Shown here: piece by piece, positions 53,048 through 61,456 of the stretch
Layout: each line of letters opens with the position of its first letter
Numbering within the stretch: the stretch's first letter is position 1
Assembly (NCBI RefSeq): GCF_030816965.1
Contig: NZ_JAUSYQ010000002.1
Location: 6,624,001 to 6,688,000 of the forward strand
DNA: 64,000 bases
DNA from: Streptomyces canus
GTDB taxonomy: Bacteria; Actinomycetota; Actinomycetes; Streptomycetales; Streptomycetaceae
Reading direction: 5' to 3'
Notes under the pieces: model-generated
The model's database searches: none
Told to the model about the DNA's origin: nothing
The model's input: only the letters and a program-made list of their open reading frames with translations
Program-made: the position numbers and the translations under genes

Positions 53048-54636
53048 GCCTCGTCCATGTCACGGACCTGACTGTCGAGTTCGGCGAGCTGCGGGCCGTC
53101 GACGGCCTCTCCTTCCGCCTGGAGCAGGGCGCCGCCCTCGCTCTGGTCGGCGAGTCCGGCTCCGGCAAGTCCACCGTCGCCTCGGCCCTGCTCGGGCTGC
53201 ACCGCGGCACGGGCGCCCGCGTGGGCGGCTCGGTCCAGGTCGCCGGAGCGGACGTACAGCAGGCGTCGGACGACGACCTGCGGCGGCTGCGGGGAGCGAA
53301 GGCCGCGATGGTCTTCCAGGACCCGCTGTCGTCCCTGGACCCGTACTACGCGATCGGCGACCAGATCGCCGAGGTGTACCGCGTGCACACGCGTGTGTCG
53401 CGACGAGCGGCACGCGCGCGTGCGGTGGAGGTGCTGGACCGGGTCGGCATTCCGGACGCCGTACGGCGATCCCGGGCCCGTCCGCACGAGTTCAGCGGCG
53501 GCATGCGTCAGCGCGCCCTCATCGCGATGGCGCTGGCCTGCGAGCCCGAGCTGCTGATCGCCGACGAGCCGACGACCGCGCTCGACGTGACCGTCCAGGC
53601 CCAGATCCTCGACCTGCTGCACACCCTGCGCCAGGAGACCGGCATGGGCCTGCTGCTCGTCACGCACGACGTGGGCGTCGCCGCCGAGAGCGTCGACGAC
53701 GTGCTCGTCATGCGGCACGGTCGCGCGGTCGAGCAGGGGCCGGTCGCCGCGGTGCTCGGGGCCCCGCGGGAGGCGTACACACGCGAACTGCTCGCCGCGG
53801 TACCGCGCGTGGACGCGCCGCGGGCGCCTTCCCGGGCATCCGGCGAGGTGGTCCTCGAAGCGAAGAGCCTGCGGCGCGAGTTCGGCCGCGGCAAGAAGGC
53901 CTTCGTGGCCGTCGACGACGTCTCGCTGACGATCCACCGGGGCGAGACCCTCGGCGTCGTCGGCGAGAGCGGCAGCGGCAAGACGACGCTGGGGCGGATG
54001 CTGGTCGGGCTGCTGGAGCCGACGGCGGGCGATGTCCGTCACGACGGTCTCGCGCGTGTGGGCGTGAACCCGGCCGTGCAGATGGTCTTCCAGGACCCCG
54101 TCTCGTCCTTGAACCCACGGCGCAGCGTGGGCGAGTCGATCGCCGACCCGCTCCGCGCGCGTGGTGAACGGGACGAGAAGCGGATCCGGGGGCGCGTGAC
54201 GGAACTCCTGGAGCGCGTGGGGCTCGAAGGGGCGCACTACGACCGCTACCCGCACGAGTTCAGCGGCGGTCAGCGCCAGCGCGTGGGCATCGCGCGGGCG
54301 CTCGCGGCCGACCCGCGCGTCATCGTCTGCGACGAGCCGGTCTCCGCGCTCGACGTCACCACCCAGGCCCAGGTGGTCGCCCTGCTCGGCGAGTTGCAGC
54401 GGGAGCTCGGACTGGCGCTGGTCTTCGTCGCGCACGACCTCGCCGTCGTACGCCAGGTCAGTGACCGGGTCGCCGTGATGCGGCGCGGCCGGATCGTCGA
54501 GACCGGGCCCGCCGACGAGGTGTACGAGAACCCCCGGGACCCGTACACCAAGCAGCTCCTGGCCGCCGTACCGGCGCTCGATCCGCGGATCGCGGCCCGG
54601 CGCAGGGCGGAGCGCCGGGAAGTGGCCGTGACCTGA
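53044..54636 (+). CDS. Fused DppD-DppF type ABC ATPase (two nucleotide-binding domains)
   Basis: 530 residues. NBD1: Walker A GESGSGKS (36-43), signature FSGGMRQR, Walker [16 protein letters not shown]2 from about residue 270: Walker A GESGSGKT near 305, signature FSGGQRQR, and [12 protein letters not shown]. The C-terminal oligopeptide-type tail ([15 protein letters not shown]) follows each NBD. This single protein replaces the usual pair of ATPase subunits and completes a full importer with the upstream genes. Last gene of the operon. Confidence 0.95.
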   Translation: MSLVHVTDLTVEFGELRAVDGLSFRLEQGAALALVGESGSGKSTVASALLGLHRGTGARVGGSVQVAGADVQQASDDDLRRLRGAKAAMVFQDPLSSLDPYYAIGDQIAEVYRVHTRVSRRAARARAVEVLDRVGIPDAVRRSRARPHEFSGGMRQRALIAMALACEPELLIADEPTTALDVTVQAQILDLLHTLRQETGMGLLLVTHDVGVAAESVDDVLVMRHGRAVEQGPVAAVLGAPREAYTRELLAAVPRVDAPRAPSRASGEVVLEAKSLRREFGRGKKAFVAVDDVSLTIHRGETLGVVGESGSGKTTLGRMLVGLLEPTAGDVRHDGLARVGVNPAVQMVFQDPVSSLNPRRSVGESIADPLRARGERDEKRIRGRVTELLERVGLEGAHYDRYPHEFSGGQRQRVGIARALAADPRVIVCDEPVSALDVTTQAQVVALLGELQRELGLALVFVAHDLAVVRQVSDRVAVMRRGRIVETGPADEVYENPRDPYTKQLLAAVPALDPRIAARRRAERREVAVT

Positions 54637-54826
54637 CGTTCCGTGTTCGCATGATCTCTTAGCGCGACTGAACGCGATCCGCACGGGAAAGTTACGACCG
54701 TTCACCCCTTTTGGTGGCGCGATGGACAACCGTCCATCGCGCCACCGCCTTGTCCGCATACGTTCGTCCCGCTGCGAGCCGCCGGACCAACGGCGGCTCT
54801 CGACACGGGAGATCGGGGGCGCACTC

Positions 54827-56533
54827 GTGCGCATAGGACTGCTTACGGAGGGTGGCTATCCGTATGTGAGCGGTGACGCCAGGCTCTGGTGCGACCGGCT
54901 CGTGCGCGGCCTCGAGCAGCACGAGTTCGACATCTACGCGCTCAGTCGCAGCGAGCGCCAGGAGGACGAGGGCTGGGTCCAGCTGCCGCCGCAGGTCGGC
55001 CGGGTCATCACGGCCCCGCTGTGGACCGCGCCGGACGACGGGGTGGTGTACGGCAGGCGGGCGCGCCGTCGGTTCGCCGAGTCCTACGGCGAGTTGGCGG
55101 CTGCGCTGTGTGAAGGGGGGGTCGGCGACGCCTCGGGGGAGTTGTCGGCCGCCGAGGCGGACCGTTTCGCCAGCGCCCTGTACGGGCTCGCCGAACTCGC
55201 CCGCGACGAAGGCGGACTGGTGGGGGCGCTCCGCTCCGAGACCGCCGTACGCGCCCTGGAGCGCGCCTGCCGCGCACCCGGCGCCCGGCAGACGGCGCGG
55301 GAGGCGCGCGTACCGGATCTGCTGGCTGTCGCCGCGCACCTGGAGCGCGCCCTGCGCCCCCTCTCGCTCGACTGGTACGAGGACGACGGCCTCGGCGCGG
55401 TCGACCTGTGCCACGCGGCCTCCGGCGGCCCGGCCGCCCTGCCCGGTCTCCTCGCGCACCACTTCTGCGGCGTCCCGCTGCTGGTGACCGAGTACGGCGT
55501 GCGGTTGCGCACGCACTACCTGGCCGACACCGACTCCGCGCCCGCCGTACGGGCCCTGCTCGCTGCCTTCCACGGCCGGCTGGCCACCGAGACCTACCGG
55601 CGGGCCGCGGTCGTCACACCCGGCAACACCCACGCCCGCCGCTGGCAGGAGCGGTGCGGCGCCGACCGCGAGAAGCTGCGCACGGTCTACCCCGGCATGG
55701 ATGCCGCCCGCTTCACGGAGGTGGGGGAGTCCGCGGAGTGCGGGGACCCGGACAGGCTGGTCTGGGTGGGCCGCGTCGAACCCGCCAAGGACCTGATCTC
55801 CCTCCTCCATGCCTTCGCGGAGATCCGCAAGGAGGAGCCCAAGACGCGGTTGAGGATTGTCGGCGCGCCCACCGGCCCCGAGGGCGCGGCCTACCTGGGG
55901 CACTGCAAGGCGCTGGCCGCGCAGCTCTTCCCGGACGAGGCGGAGGGGCTGCACGCCGTCGGCGACAATCCCGTCTCCTTCGAGGAGATCGGCGGTCCCG
56001 AGGTGCCGACTCTCGCCGACGCATACGCCTCGGGCGCGGTCACCGTCCTGTCCAGCGTCGTCGAGGGCTTCCCGATCAGCCTCGTCGAGGCCATGTTCTG
56101 TGGCCGGGCCACCGTGTCCACCGATGTCGGCGCGGTCGTGGAGGTCATCGGCGGCACGGGGCTCGTCGTCCCGCCGCGCAACCCGAAGGCGCTCGCGGAG
56201 GCGTGTGTGACGCTGCTGCGCGACCCCGAGCGCCGTGAGCGCCTCGGCGCCGCCGCGCGCGCCCGTGCCCTCGAACTGTTCACCGTGGAGCAGAACATCA
56301 CGGCATTTCACGGCATTTACCTGGAGATCGTCTCGCACACGCCGGTCCGCCGGGTCGTGCTGGACGACACCGGCGAGCCCCTCCCGTTCGCCGCCCCCGC
56401 CGAGGCCCATGTCCCCGGCCACTGGACCGAGCTCAGCACCCGCGTCGTGGCCCGAGGTGGGCCCGGCTGGGCCGCGGGACCCCCGGTCCATGCGACGCCT
56501 CCCTTTGCCGCCACGGAAGGAGCGTCGGGATGA
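54827..56533 (+). CDS. GT4 glycosyltransferase with DUF3492, PelF-like
   Basis: 568 residues from a GTG at 54827 with GGGGG 7 bases upstream; an in-frame ATG at 54722 is possible but adds Arg-rich sequence. The N-terminal DUF3492 is RIGLLTEGGYPYVSGDARLW...HEFDIYAL, and the C-terminal GT4 domain has VYPGMDAARF, VWVGRVEPAKDL, SSVVEGFPISLVEAMFCGR and GLVVPP. PelF uses UDP-N-acetylgalactosamine or related donors to build the Pel polysaccharide in Pseudomonas. Overlaps the next gene by 4 bases. Specific product unknown. Confidence 0.9.
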   Translation: MRIGLLTEGGYPYVSGDARLWCDRLVRGLEQHEFDIYALSRSERQEDEGWVQLPPQVGRVITAPLWTAPDDGVVYGRRARRRFAESYGELAAALCEGGVGDASGELSAAEADRFASALYGLAELARDEGGLVGALRSETAVRALERACRAPGARQTAREARVPDLLAVAAHLERALRPLSLDWYEDDGLGAVDLCHAASGGPAALPGLLAHHFCGVPLLVTEYGVRLRTHYLADTDSAPAVRALLAAFHGRLATETYRRAAVVTPGNTHARRWQERCGADREKLRTVYPGMDAARFTEVGESAECGDPDRLVWVGRVEPAKDLISLLHAFAEIRKEEPKTRLRIVGAPTGPEGAAYLGHCKALAAQLFPDEAEGLHAVGDNPVSFEEIGGPEVPTLADAYASGAVTVLSSVVEGFPISLVEAMFCGRATVSTDVGAVVEVIGGTGLVVPPRNPKALAEACVTLLRDPERRERLGAAARARALELFTVEQNITAFHGIYLEIVSHTPVRRVVLDDTGEPLPFAAPAEAHVPGHWTELSTRVVARGGPGWAAGPPVHATPPFAATEGASG

Positions 56534-58278
56534 GCGACGTGGGACTCGACCGCCCCGGCACCCCGGGCAGCTCGGGGGCGTGGGGCATGGAGTCGGAGGA
56601 GCGGCTGACGCGGGAGACGTCCGTGAGGGACGGGCGGGGGGCGGGCGAGCGCGGGGTGGATGGCGGCACGGGGCGCGTCGGGGCATCGGGAATGCCGGGA
56701 TCGTCGGGAACTTCTGGGCTGCGAGCCGCGAAGAGCCCAGAGAAGTCACCAGAGAAGTCAGAGGAGTTCGAGGAATCCGAGGAGTTCGGAGGGCCCGAGG
56801 CGTCCGGAGCGTCCAAGGCATCCGGAGGCTCCGAAAGGGCTGAGCCGGGCGTCGCCGACACACTCACCGGTGAGGCGGAGCCGCTCACCGGTGCGGCTTC
56901 CGGGAGTGTCGCCGCGCGCGCCCCTGAGTCCGCCGGAGATGCCGAGGCGCACACCCCCGTGTCCTCCGGAGATGTCGGCACACACGCCCCGGTGTCCTCG
57001 GGAGCCCCGGGCGCGCACATTCCCGGGCCTTCCGGAGATGCCGGCGCGCAGACCCCGGTGTCCTCGGGAGACCCCAGCGTGCCCGTTCCCGGGGCTTCCG
57101 AGGGCGCGGACCCGCACACCCCATCGGCACCCGCCCCCCGCGCCCCCGAGGTCTCCACCAGCCGCAGGCCCACCAGCCCCGGCCACGCCCGCCGTTCCCC
57201 AGCCGACCCGGTGAAAGCCCTGATGCACCAGCACCGCGAGCTGTGCGAACGGGCCGTAGACCCCCTGGAGATCGCCGCGGGTCTTGAGGCCCACGGCGTC
57301 ACCGACCGCACCGCCGTCCGCTTCCGGCACCGGGACGTCTTCTCCCTGGCCGAGGAGATGTACGCCCGCATCCCGAGGAACGGCGAGACGCCCCCGCCCC
57401 CCACAGTGGAACAGGCGCCCCGGGCCCGTGCCGACTGGGCCCTGCTCACCCTTCTGCCCGGCGCCCTCTGCGCGGCCACGGTGGCCGGCATCCGCCTCAC
57501 CGACGGCCAGTCCCGCCTGGTCGTCGCCCTGGTGGGCTTCCTGGCCGTGTCCCTGGCCATGCGCGCGGCCCTGTCCCGCGGCCCCCTCGGCACCCCCGAC
57601 CGCGCACCCACTACCAGCACCTCCACCTGGACGTACTGGCTCCTCACCTACGCAGCCCTCGGCGACGGCCTCCTGACGGCGGCCGTGACCGGCGGTCCCC
57701 GCGCCCTGCCCACCGGCGCCGCCGACGCCCCCTGGCCCATGGCCACGGCTCCCGTCCTCGCCCTGGCCCTGTCCTGCGCTCCGGCAGCCTGGTCCGCCCA
57801 CCTCTTCGCGGCGCGCGCCCGTCGCAAACTGACCGTCAGCCGAGGCCTGGAGGACTTCGCTGCCTCCGTACGCCCCCTGCTGCTCGGCACGTTCGCCCTG
57901 TATCTGTGCGCCCTGACGGCGCTCTCGGCCCTGTCCGGCGCCGCCCTGGACGAACCCTCCGCCCACTCTCAAGTCATCGCCCTGGGTGCCCTTCTCTTTC
58001 TTGCCCGCCTCCTCACCGTCCACGGCTTCACCCACGCCCCCGCGTTGGTGCTCACCGCCGCCGCCGCAGCCCAGGCGACGGCCCTGGCCGCGGCCTTCGC
58101 CTCCCGCCTGCCGGGCTGCGGCTTCCTGACCGCTCCGGTGGAAGCCCTCGTGGACCTCTGGGGCGGGGGCGGCATCCAGACCCTGTCCTGCGGGATCGGA
58201 GCCCTGGCCCTGCTGATCCACGGGCTCCGCAAGCTGACGAGGGCATCAGCTCACGCCCAGACGGAGGACCCGTGCTGA
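56530..58278 (+). CDS. Polytopic membrane protein with disordered N-terminus
   Basis: 582 residues starting in ATGA overlap with the glycosyltransferase. The first 220 residues are Ser/Glu/Pro/Gly rich, with about five degenerate repeats of HTPVSSGD type. A short helical motif (DPVKALMHQHRELCERAVDP, VFSLAEEMYARIP) is followed by about eight membrane helices from 290 to 570. Coupling to a PelF-like enzyme suggests a membrane partner for polymer export, in the place of PelG/PelE, but no flippase motif is recognisable and this is a guess. Confidence 0.8.
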   Translation: MSDVGLDRPGTPGSSGAWGMESEERLTRETSVRDGRGAGERGVDGGTGRVGASGMPGSSGTSGLRAAKSPEKSPEKSEEFEESEEFGGPEASGASKASGGSERAEPGVADTLTGEAEPLTGAASGSVAARAPESAGDAEAHTPVSSGDVGTHAPVSSGAPGAHIPGPSGDAGAQTPVSSGDPSVPVPGASEGADPHTPSAPAPRAPEVSTSRRPTSPGHARRSPADPVKALMHQHRELCERAVDPLEIAAGLEAHGVTDRTAVRFRHRDVFSLAEEMYARIPRNGETPPPPTVEQAPRARADWALLTLLPGALCAATVAGIRLTDGQSRLVVALVGFLAVSLAMRAALSRGPLGTPDRAPTTSTSTWTYWLLTYAALGDGLLTAAVTGGPRALPTGAADAPWPMATAPVLALALSCAPAAWSAHLFAARARRKLTVSRGLEDFAASVRPLLLGTFALYLCALTALSALSGAALDEPSAHSQVIALGALLFLARLLTVHGFTHAPALVLTAAAAAQATALAAAFASRLPGCGFLTAPVEALVDLWGGGGIQTLSCGIGALALLIHGLRKLTRASAHAQTEDPC

Positions 58279-58423
58279 CCCGGCCTCGAGCGACACACCC
58301 GCCGTAGGCGAGACCCGCCCGCCGTGGGTGAAACCGCCCCGCTGAACCCGCACAGGCCACCGCAGGCACCCCGGCCCCACCGCCGGAGGCAACTCGCAAG
58401 CCCCTCCCGAAGGAGAACCCGCA

Positions 58424-58471
58424 ATGACCACCTCCCGACCTGCCCCCAAGGCCCCGGGAGCAGCCCGATGA
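58424..58471 (+). CDS. Possible 15-codon coupling ORF before epimerase gene
   Basis: MTTSRPAPKAPGAAR with a near-perfect ribosome site (GAAGGAGAACCCGCA) and a stop that overlaps the epimerase start as ATGA. A leader of this form often feeds ribosomes to the next gene. It may be chance. Confidence 0.4.
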   Translation: MTTSRPAPKAPGAAR

Positions 58472-59427
58472 GAGTCCTGCTGATCGGAGCCAACGGCTAC
58501 CTCGGCCGCTTCGTCGCCGACCGCCTGCTCGCCGACCCCGCCGTCCAGCTCACCGCGCTCGGCCGCGGCGACGACGCCGACGTCCGCTTCGACCTCGCGT
58601 CCGGCAGCCCCGGCGCCCTCACCCGCTTCCTCGACGCGGTCCACCCGGGCGTTGTCGTCAACTGCGCCGGCGCCACCCGCGGCGGTGCCCGCGAACTCAC
58701 CCGCCACAACACGGTCGCGGTAGCGACCGTCTGCGAAGCCCTGCGGCGCAGCCGCTGCGGTGCCCGTCTGGTGCAGATCGGCTGCGGCGCGGAGTACGGC
58801 CCCAGCCAGCCCGGTTCCTCCACGGCCGAGGACGCGGTCCCCCGCCCCGGCGGTCCGTACGGCGTCAGCAAACTCGCCGCCACCGAACTGGTCCTCGGAT
58901 CCGGCCTGGACGCGGTCGTCCTGCGGGTCTTCTCACCGGCGGGCCCCGGCACTCCCGCGGGCTCCCCGCTCGGCCGTCTCGCCGAGGCCATGCGCCGCGC
59001 CATGCAGTCCGGCGACGGCGAACTGAAACTCGCCGGCCTCGGCGCCCAGCGCGACTTCGTCGACGTCCGCGATGTGGCCCGCGCCGTCCATGCGGCCTCG
59101 CTCTCCGCCGCACAGGGCGTGATCAACATCGGCTCGGGCCGTGCCGTCCGCCTACGCGACGCCGCCGCCGTCCTGGCCCGGGTCGCCGGATACGGCGGCG
59201 CCCTCCACGAACTCGACGGTCCTCCCGGCCAGCTGAGGGCGACGATCGGGCACCCCCGCTCCGAATCGGACCACGCGGGACCCGTCGCGTACCCGTACCC
59301 CGACGGCTGCGGCAGTTGGCAGCAGGCCGACGTGCGCACCGCACGCGACCGGCTCGGCTGGCGCCCCCGGATCAACCTCGAAGAGTCCCTCGCCGACATC
59401 TGGATGGAGGCGGCATGCCGCATCTGA
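58468..59427 (+). CDS. NAD(P)-dependent sugar epimerase/dehydratase
   Basis: 319 residues of the extended SDR family. The Rossmann glycine motif is LLIGANGYLGRF (3-14), with the YGVSK active-site Tyr-x3-Lys at about 132 (GGPYGVSKLAATE), plus a substrate region LAGLGAQRDFVDVRDVARAV. It may act on a UDP-sugar. In the context of a PelF-like enzyme a UDP-GlcNAc 4-epimerase activity, as for PelX, is a fair hypothesis. It overlaps the next gene by 13 bases. Confidence 0.88.
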   Translation: MRVLLIGANGYLGRFVADRLLADPAVQLTALGRGDDADVRFDLASGSPGALTRFLDAVHPGVVVNCAGATRGGARELTRHNTVAVATVCEALRRSRCGARLVQIGCGAEYGPSQPGSSTAEDAVPRPGGPYGVSKLAATELVLGSGLDAVVLRVFSPAGPGTPAGSPLGRLAEAMRRAMQSGDGELKLAGLGAQRDFVDVRDVARAVHAASLSAAQGVINIGSGRAVRLRDAAAVLARVAGYGGALHELDGPPGQLRATIGHPRSESDHAGPVAYPYPDGCGSWQQADVRTARDRLGWRPRINLEESLADIWMEAACRI

Positions 59428-60161
59428 CCAGCACGAAGACAAACACACCGAGCACCGACCTGCGCGTCGGCTTCGGTGCCCCCGGCTTCGCGCACCCCTT
59501 GGTCGCCCCCGCCGAATGGGCCGAACTCACCCGTCCCGGCACCCCACTGCACTGGGCCGTCCTCAACGTCGCCGACGGACCCGGTGCCCGCCCCGACCCG
59601 CACTGCCTCGAAGCGGCCGGCCGGCTGCGCAACGCGGGCGTCCGCGTCCTCGGTCACCTCGACACCGCCGGGGTCCGCACCTACGGTGAGCTGCTCCCCG
59701 AGGCGCGCCGCTACGTCGACTGGTACCAGGTCGACGGCTTCCTCCTGGACCATTGCCCGGCCGAACACGCCGCGCTCCCCGAAGTCCGCCGCACCGTCAC
59801 CGCGCTCCGCGCGATCCGTGACGATGCCCACATCGTCCTCGGCCACGGCACCCACCCCCACCCCGGCTACGCCGAGAACGCCGACCAGTTGGTCACCTTC
59901 TCCGGCCCCTGGAGCGACTACCGCTGGTCGCAGGTGGCCGAGTGGACCGCCGACTACCCGCCCGACCGCTTCTGCCACTTCGTCCACGGAGTGCCAGGCC
60001 CGCACCTCGAGGAGGCCCTGCGGATCGCGCGCTGGCAGGGTGCCTCGACGATCTGGTTCACCGACCGCACGGACCGCGGCGGCCGTGTCGACCCCTGGGA
60101 GACCATGCCCGGCTACTGGGACGAAATCGTCTCGCGGATCGGAACGGGTGTCTCGGAATGA
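59415..60161 (+). CDS. Spherulin-4-like glycoside hydrolase-fold protein, cytoplasmic
   Basis: 248 residues from an ATG with GGAGGCGGC upstream. Matches the spherulation-specific family 4 (PF12138): VGFGAPGFAHP, GVRVLGHLDTAG, YQVDGFLLDH, HGTHPHPGYAENADQ. These TIM-barrel proteins relate to galactosaminidases (GH114, and the hydrolase part of PelA). No signal peptide is present, unlike secreted family members, so it may work inside the cell or leave by another route. The Asp in DGFLLD is a candidate catalytic residue. Confidence 0.85.
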   Translation: MPHLTSTKTNTPSTDLRVGFGAPGFAHPLVAPAEWAELTRPGTPLHWAVLNVADGPGARPDPHCLEAAGRLRNAGVRVLGHLDTAGVRTYGELLPEARRYVDWYQVDGFLLDHCPAEHAALPEVRRTVTALRAIRDDAHIVLGHGTHPHPGYAENADQLVTFSGPWSDYRWSQVAEWTADYPPDRFCHFVHGVPGPHLEEALRIARWQGASTIWFTDRTDRGGRVDPWETMPGYWDEIVSRIGTGVSE

Positions 60162-60224
60162 AGAAGCCCATGGCAGTGTTACGGGAAGAACAACTGTAGT
60201 GATTGACCGACCAACGGAGTCCCC

Positions 60225-61403
60225 GTGTCGCTGCCACCCCTGGTCGAGCCCGCCTCCGAGCTCACCGTAGACGAGGTCCGCAGGTACTCCCGCCACCTGA
60301 TCATCCCCGACGTCGGGATGGACGGGCAGAAGCGGCTGAAGAACGCCAAGGTGCTCTGTGTGGGCGCCGGCGGCCTGGGCTCGCCGGCGCTGATGTACCT
60401 GGCCGCGGCGGGCGTGGGCACGCTCGGCATCGTGGAGTTCGACGAGGTCGACGAGTCGAACCTGCAGCGCCAGATCATCCACAGCCAGGCCGACATCGGC
60501 CGTTCCAAGGCCGCGTCCGCGCGCGACTCGGTCCTCGGCATCAACCCGTACGTGAACGTGATCCTTCACGAGGAGCGGCTCGAGGCCGACAACGTGATGG
60601 ACATCTTCAGCCAGTACGACCTGATCGTCGACGGAACCGACAACTTCGCGACCCGCTACCTGGTCAACGACGCGTGCGTGCTGCTGAACAAGCCGTACGT
60701 CTGGGGTTCGATCTACCGCTTCGACGGCCAGGCCTCCGTCTTCTGGTCCGAGCACGGCCCCTGCTACCGCTGCCTCTACCCGGAGCCCCCGCCCCCCGGC
60801 ATGGTTCCCTCCTGCGCCGAGGGCGGCGTCCTGGGCGTGCTGTGCGCGTCCATCGGTTCCATCCAGGTCACCGAGGCGATCAAGGTCCTCACGGGCATCG
60901 GCGAGCCGCTCGTCGGCCGCCTGATGATCTACGACGCCCTCGAGATGCAGTACCGCCAGGTCAAGGTCCGCAAGGACCCGAACTGCGCGGTCTGCGGCGA
61001 GAACCCGACCGTCACCGAGCTCATCGACTACGAGGCCTTCTGCGGCGTCGTCTCCGAGGAGGCCCAGGAGGCGGCCGCCGGCTCGACGATCACTCCGAAG
61101 CAGCTCAAGGAGTGGATCGACGACGGCGAGAACATCGAGATCATCGACGTCCGTGAGATCAACGAGTACGAGATCGTCTCCATCCCGGGCGCGAAGCTGA
61201 TTCCGAAGAACGAGTTCCTCATGGGCACCGCCCTGGAGGGCCTCCCGCAGGACAAGAAGATCGTCCTGCACTGCAAGACGGGTGTCCGCAGTGCGGAAGT
61301 CCTCGCGGTCCTGAAGTCCGCGGGCTTCTCCGACGCCGTGCACGTGGGCGGCGGTGTGATCGGCTGGGTCAACCAGATCGAGCCGGACAAGCCGGTCTAC
61401 TAG
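60225..61403 (+). CDS. moeZ: MoeZ-type adenylyltransferase/sulfurtransferase
   Basis: 392 residues from a GTG. The N-terminal ThiF/MoeB domain has the nucleotide loop GAGGLGSP (48-55), ADIGRSKA and zinc Cys pairs (CYRCLYP, CAVCGEN). The C-terminal rhodanese domain (about 300-392) has the active Cys350 in HCKTGVRS. It activates and thiolates ubiquitin-like sulfur carriers for molybdopterin, thiamine and other sulfur products. Counterpart of Rv3206c. Followed by a terminator. Confidence 0.95.
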   Translation: MSLPPLVEPASELTVDEVRRYSRHLIIPDVGMDGQKRLKNAKVLCVGAGGLGSPALMYLAAAGVGTLGIVEFDEVDESNLQRQIIHSQADIGRSKAASARDSVLGINPYVNVILHEERLEADNVMDIFSQYDLIVDGTDNFATRYLVNDACVLLNKPYVWGSIYRFDGQASVFWSEHGPCYRCLYPEPPPPGMVPSCAEGGVLGVLCASIGSIQVTEAIKVLTGIGEPLVGRLMIYDALEMQYRQVKVRKDPNCAVCGENPTVTELIDYEAFCGVVSEEAQEAAAGSTITPKQLKEWIDDGENIEIIDVREINEYEIVSIPGAKLIPKNEFLMGTALEGLPQDKKIVLHCKTGVRSAEVLAVLKSAGFSDAVHVGGGVIGWVNQIEPDKPVY

Positions 61404-61421
61404 GCCCACGTCTTCCCGGGA

Positions 61422-61450
61422 GGGGCTCGGCACCAGGTGTGCCGGGCCCC
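61422..61450. terminator. Bidirectional terminator after moeZ
   Basis: A stem GGGGC-CGGCAC/GTGCCG-GCCCC with one small bulge and a 5-base loop (CAGGT) lies 18 bases after moeZ and before the convergent S33 gene. Confidence 0.75.
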
Positions 61451-61456
61451 TTTCCG

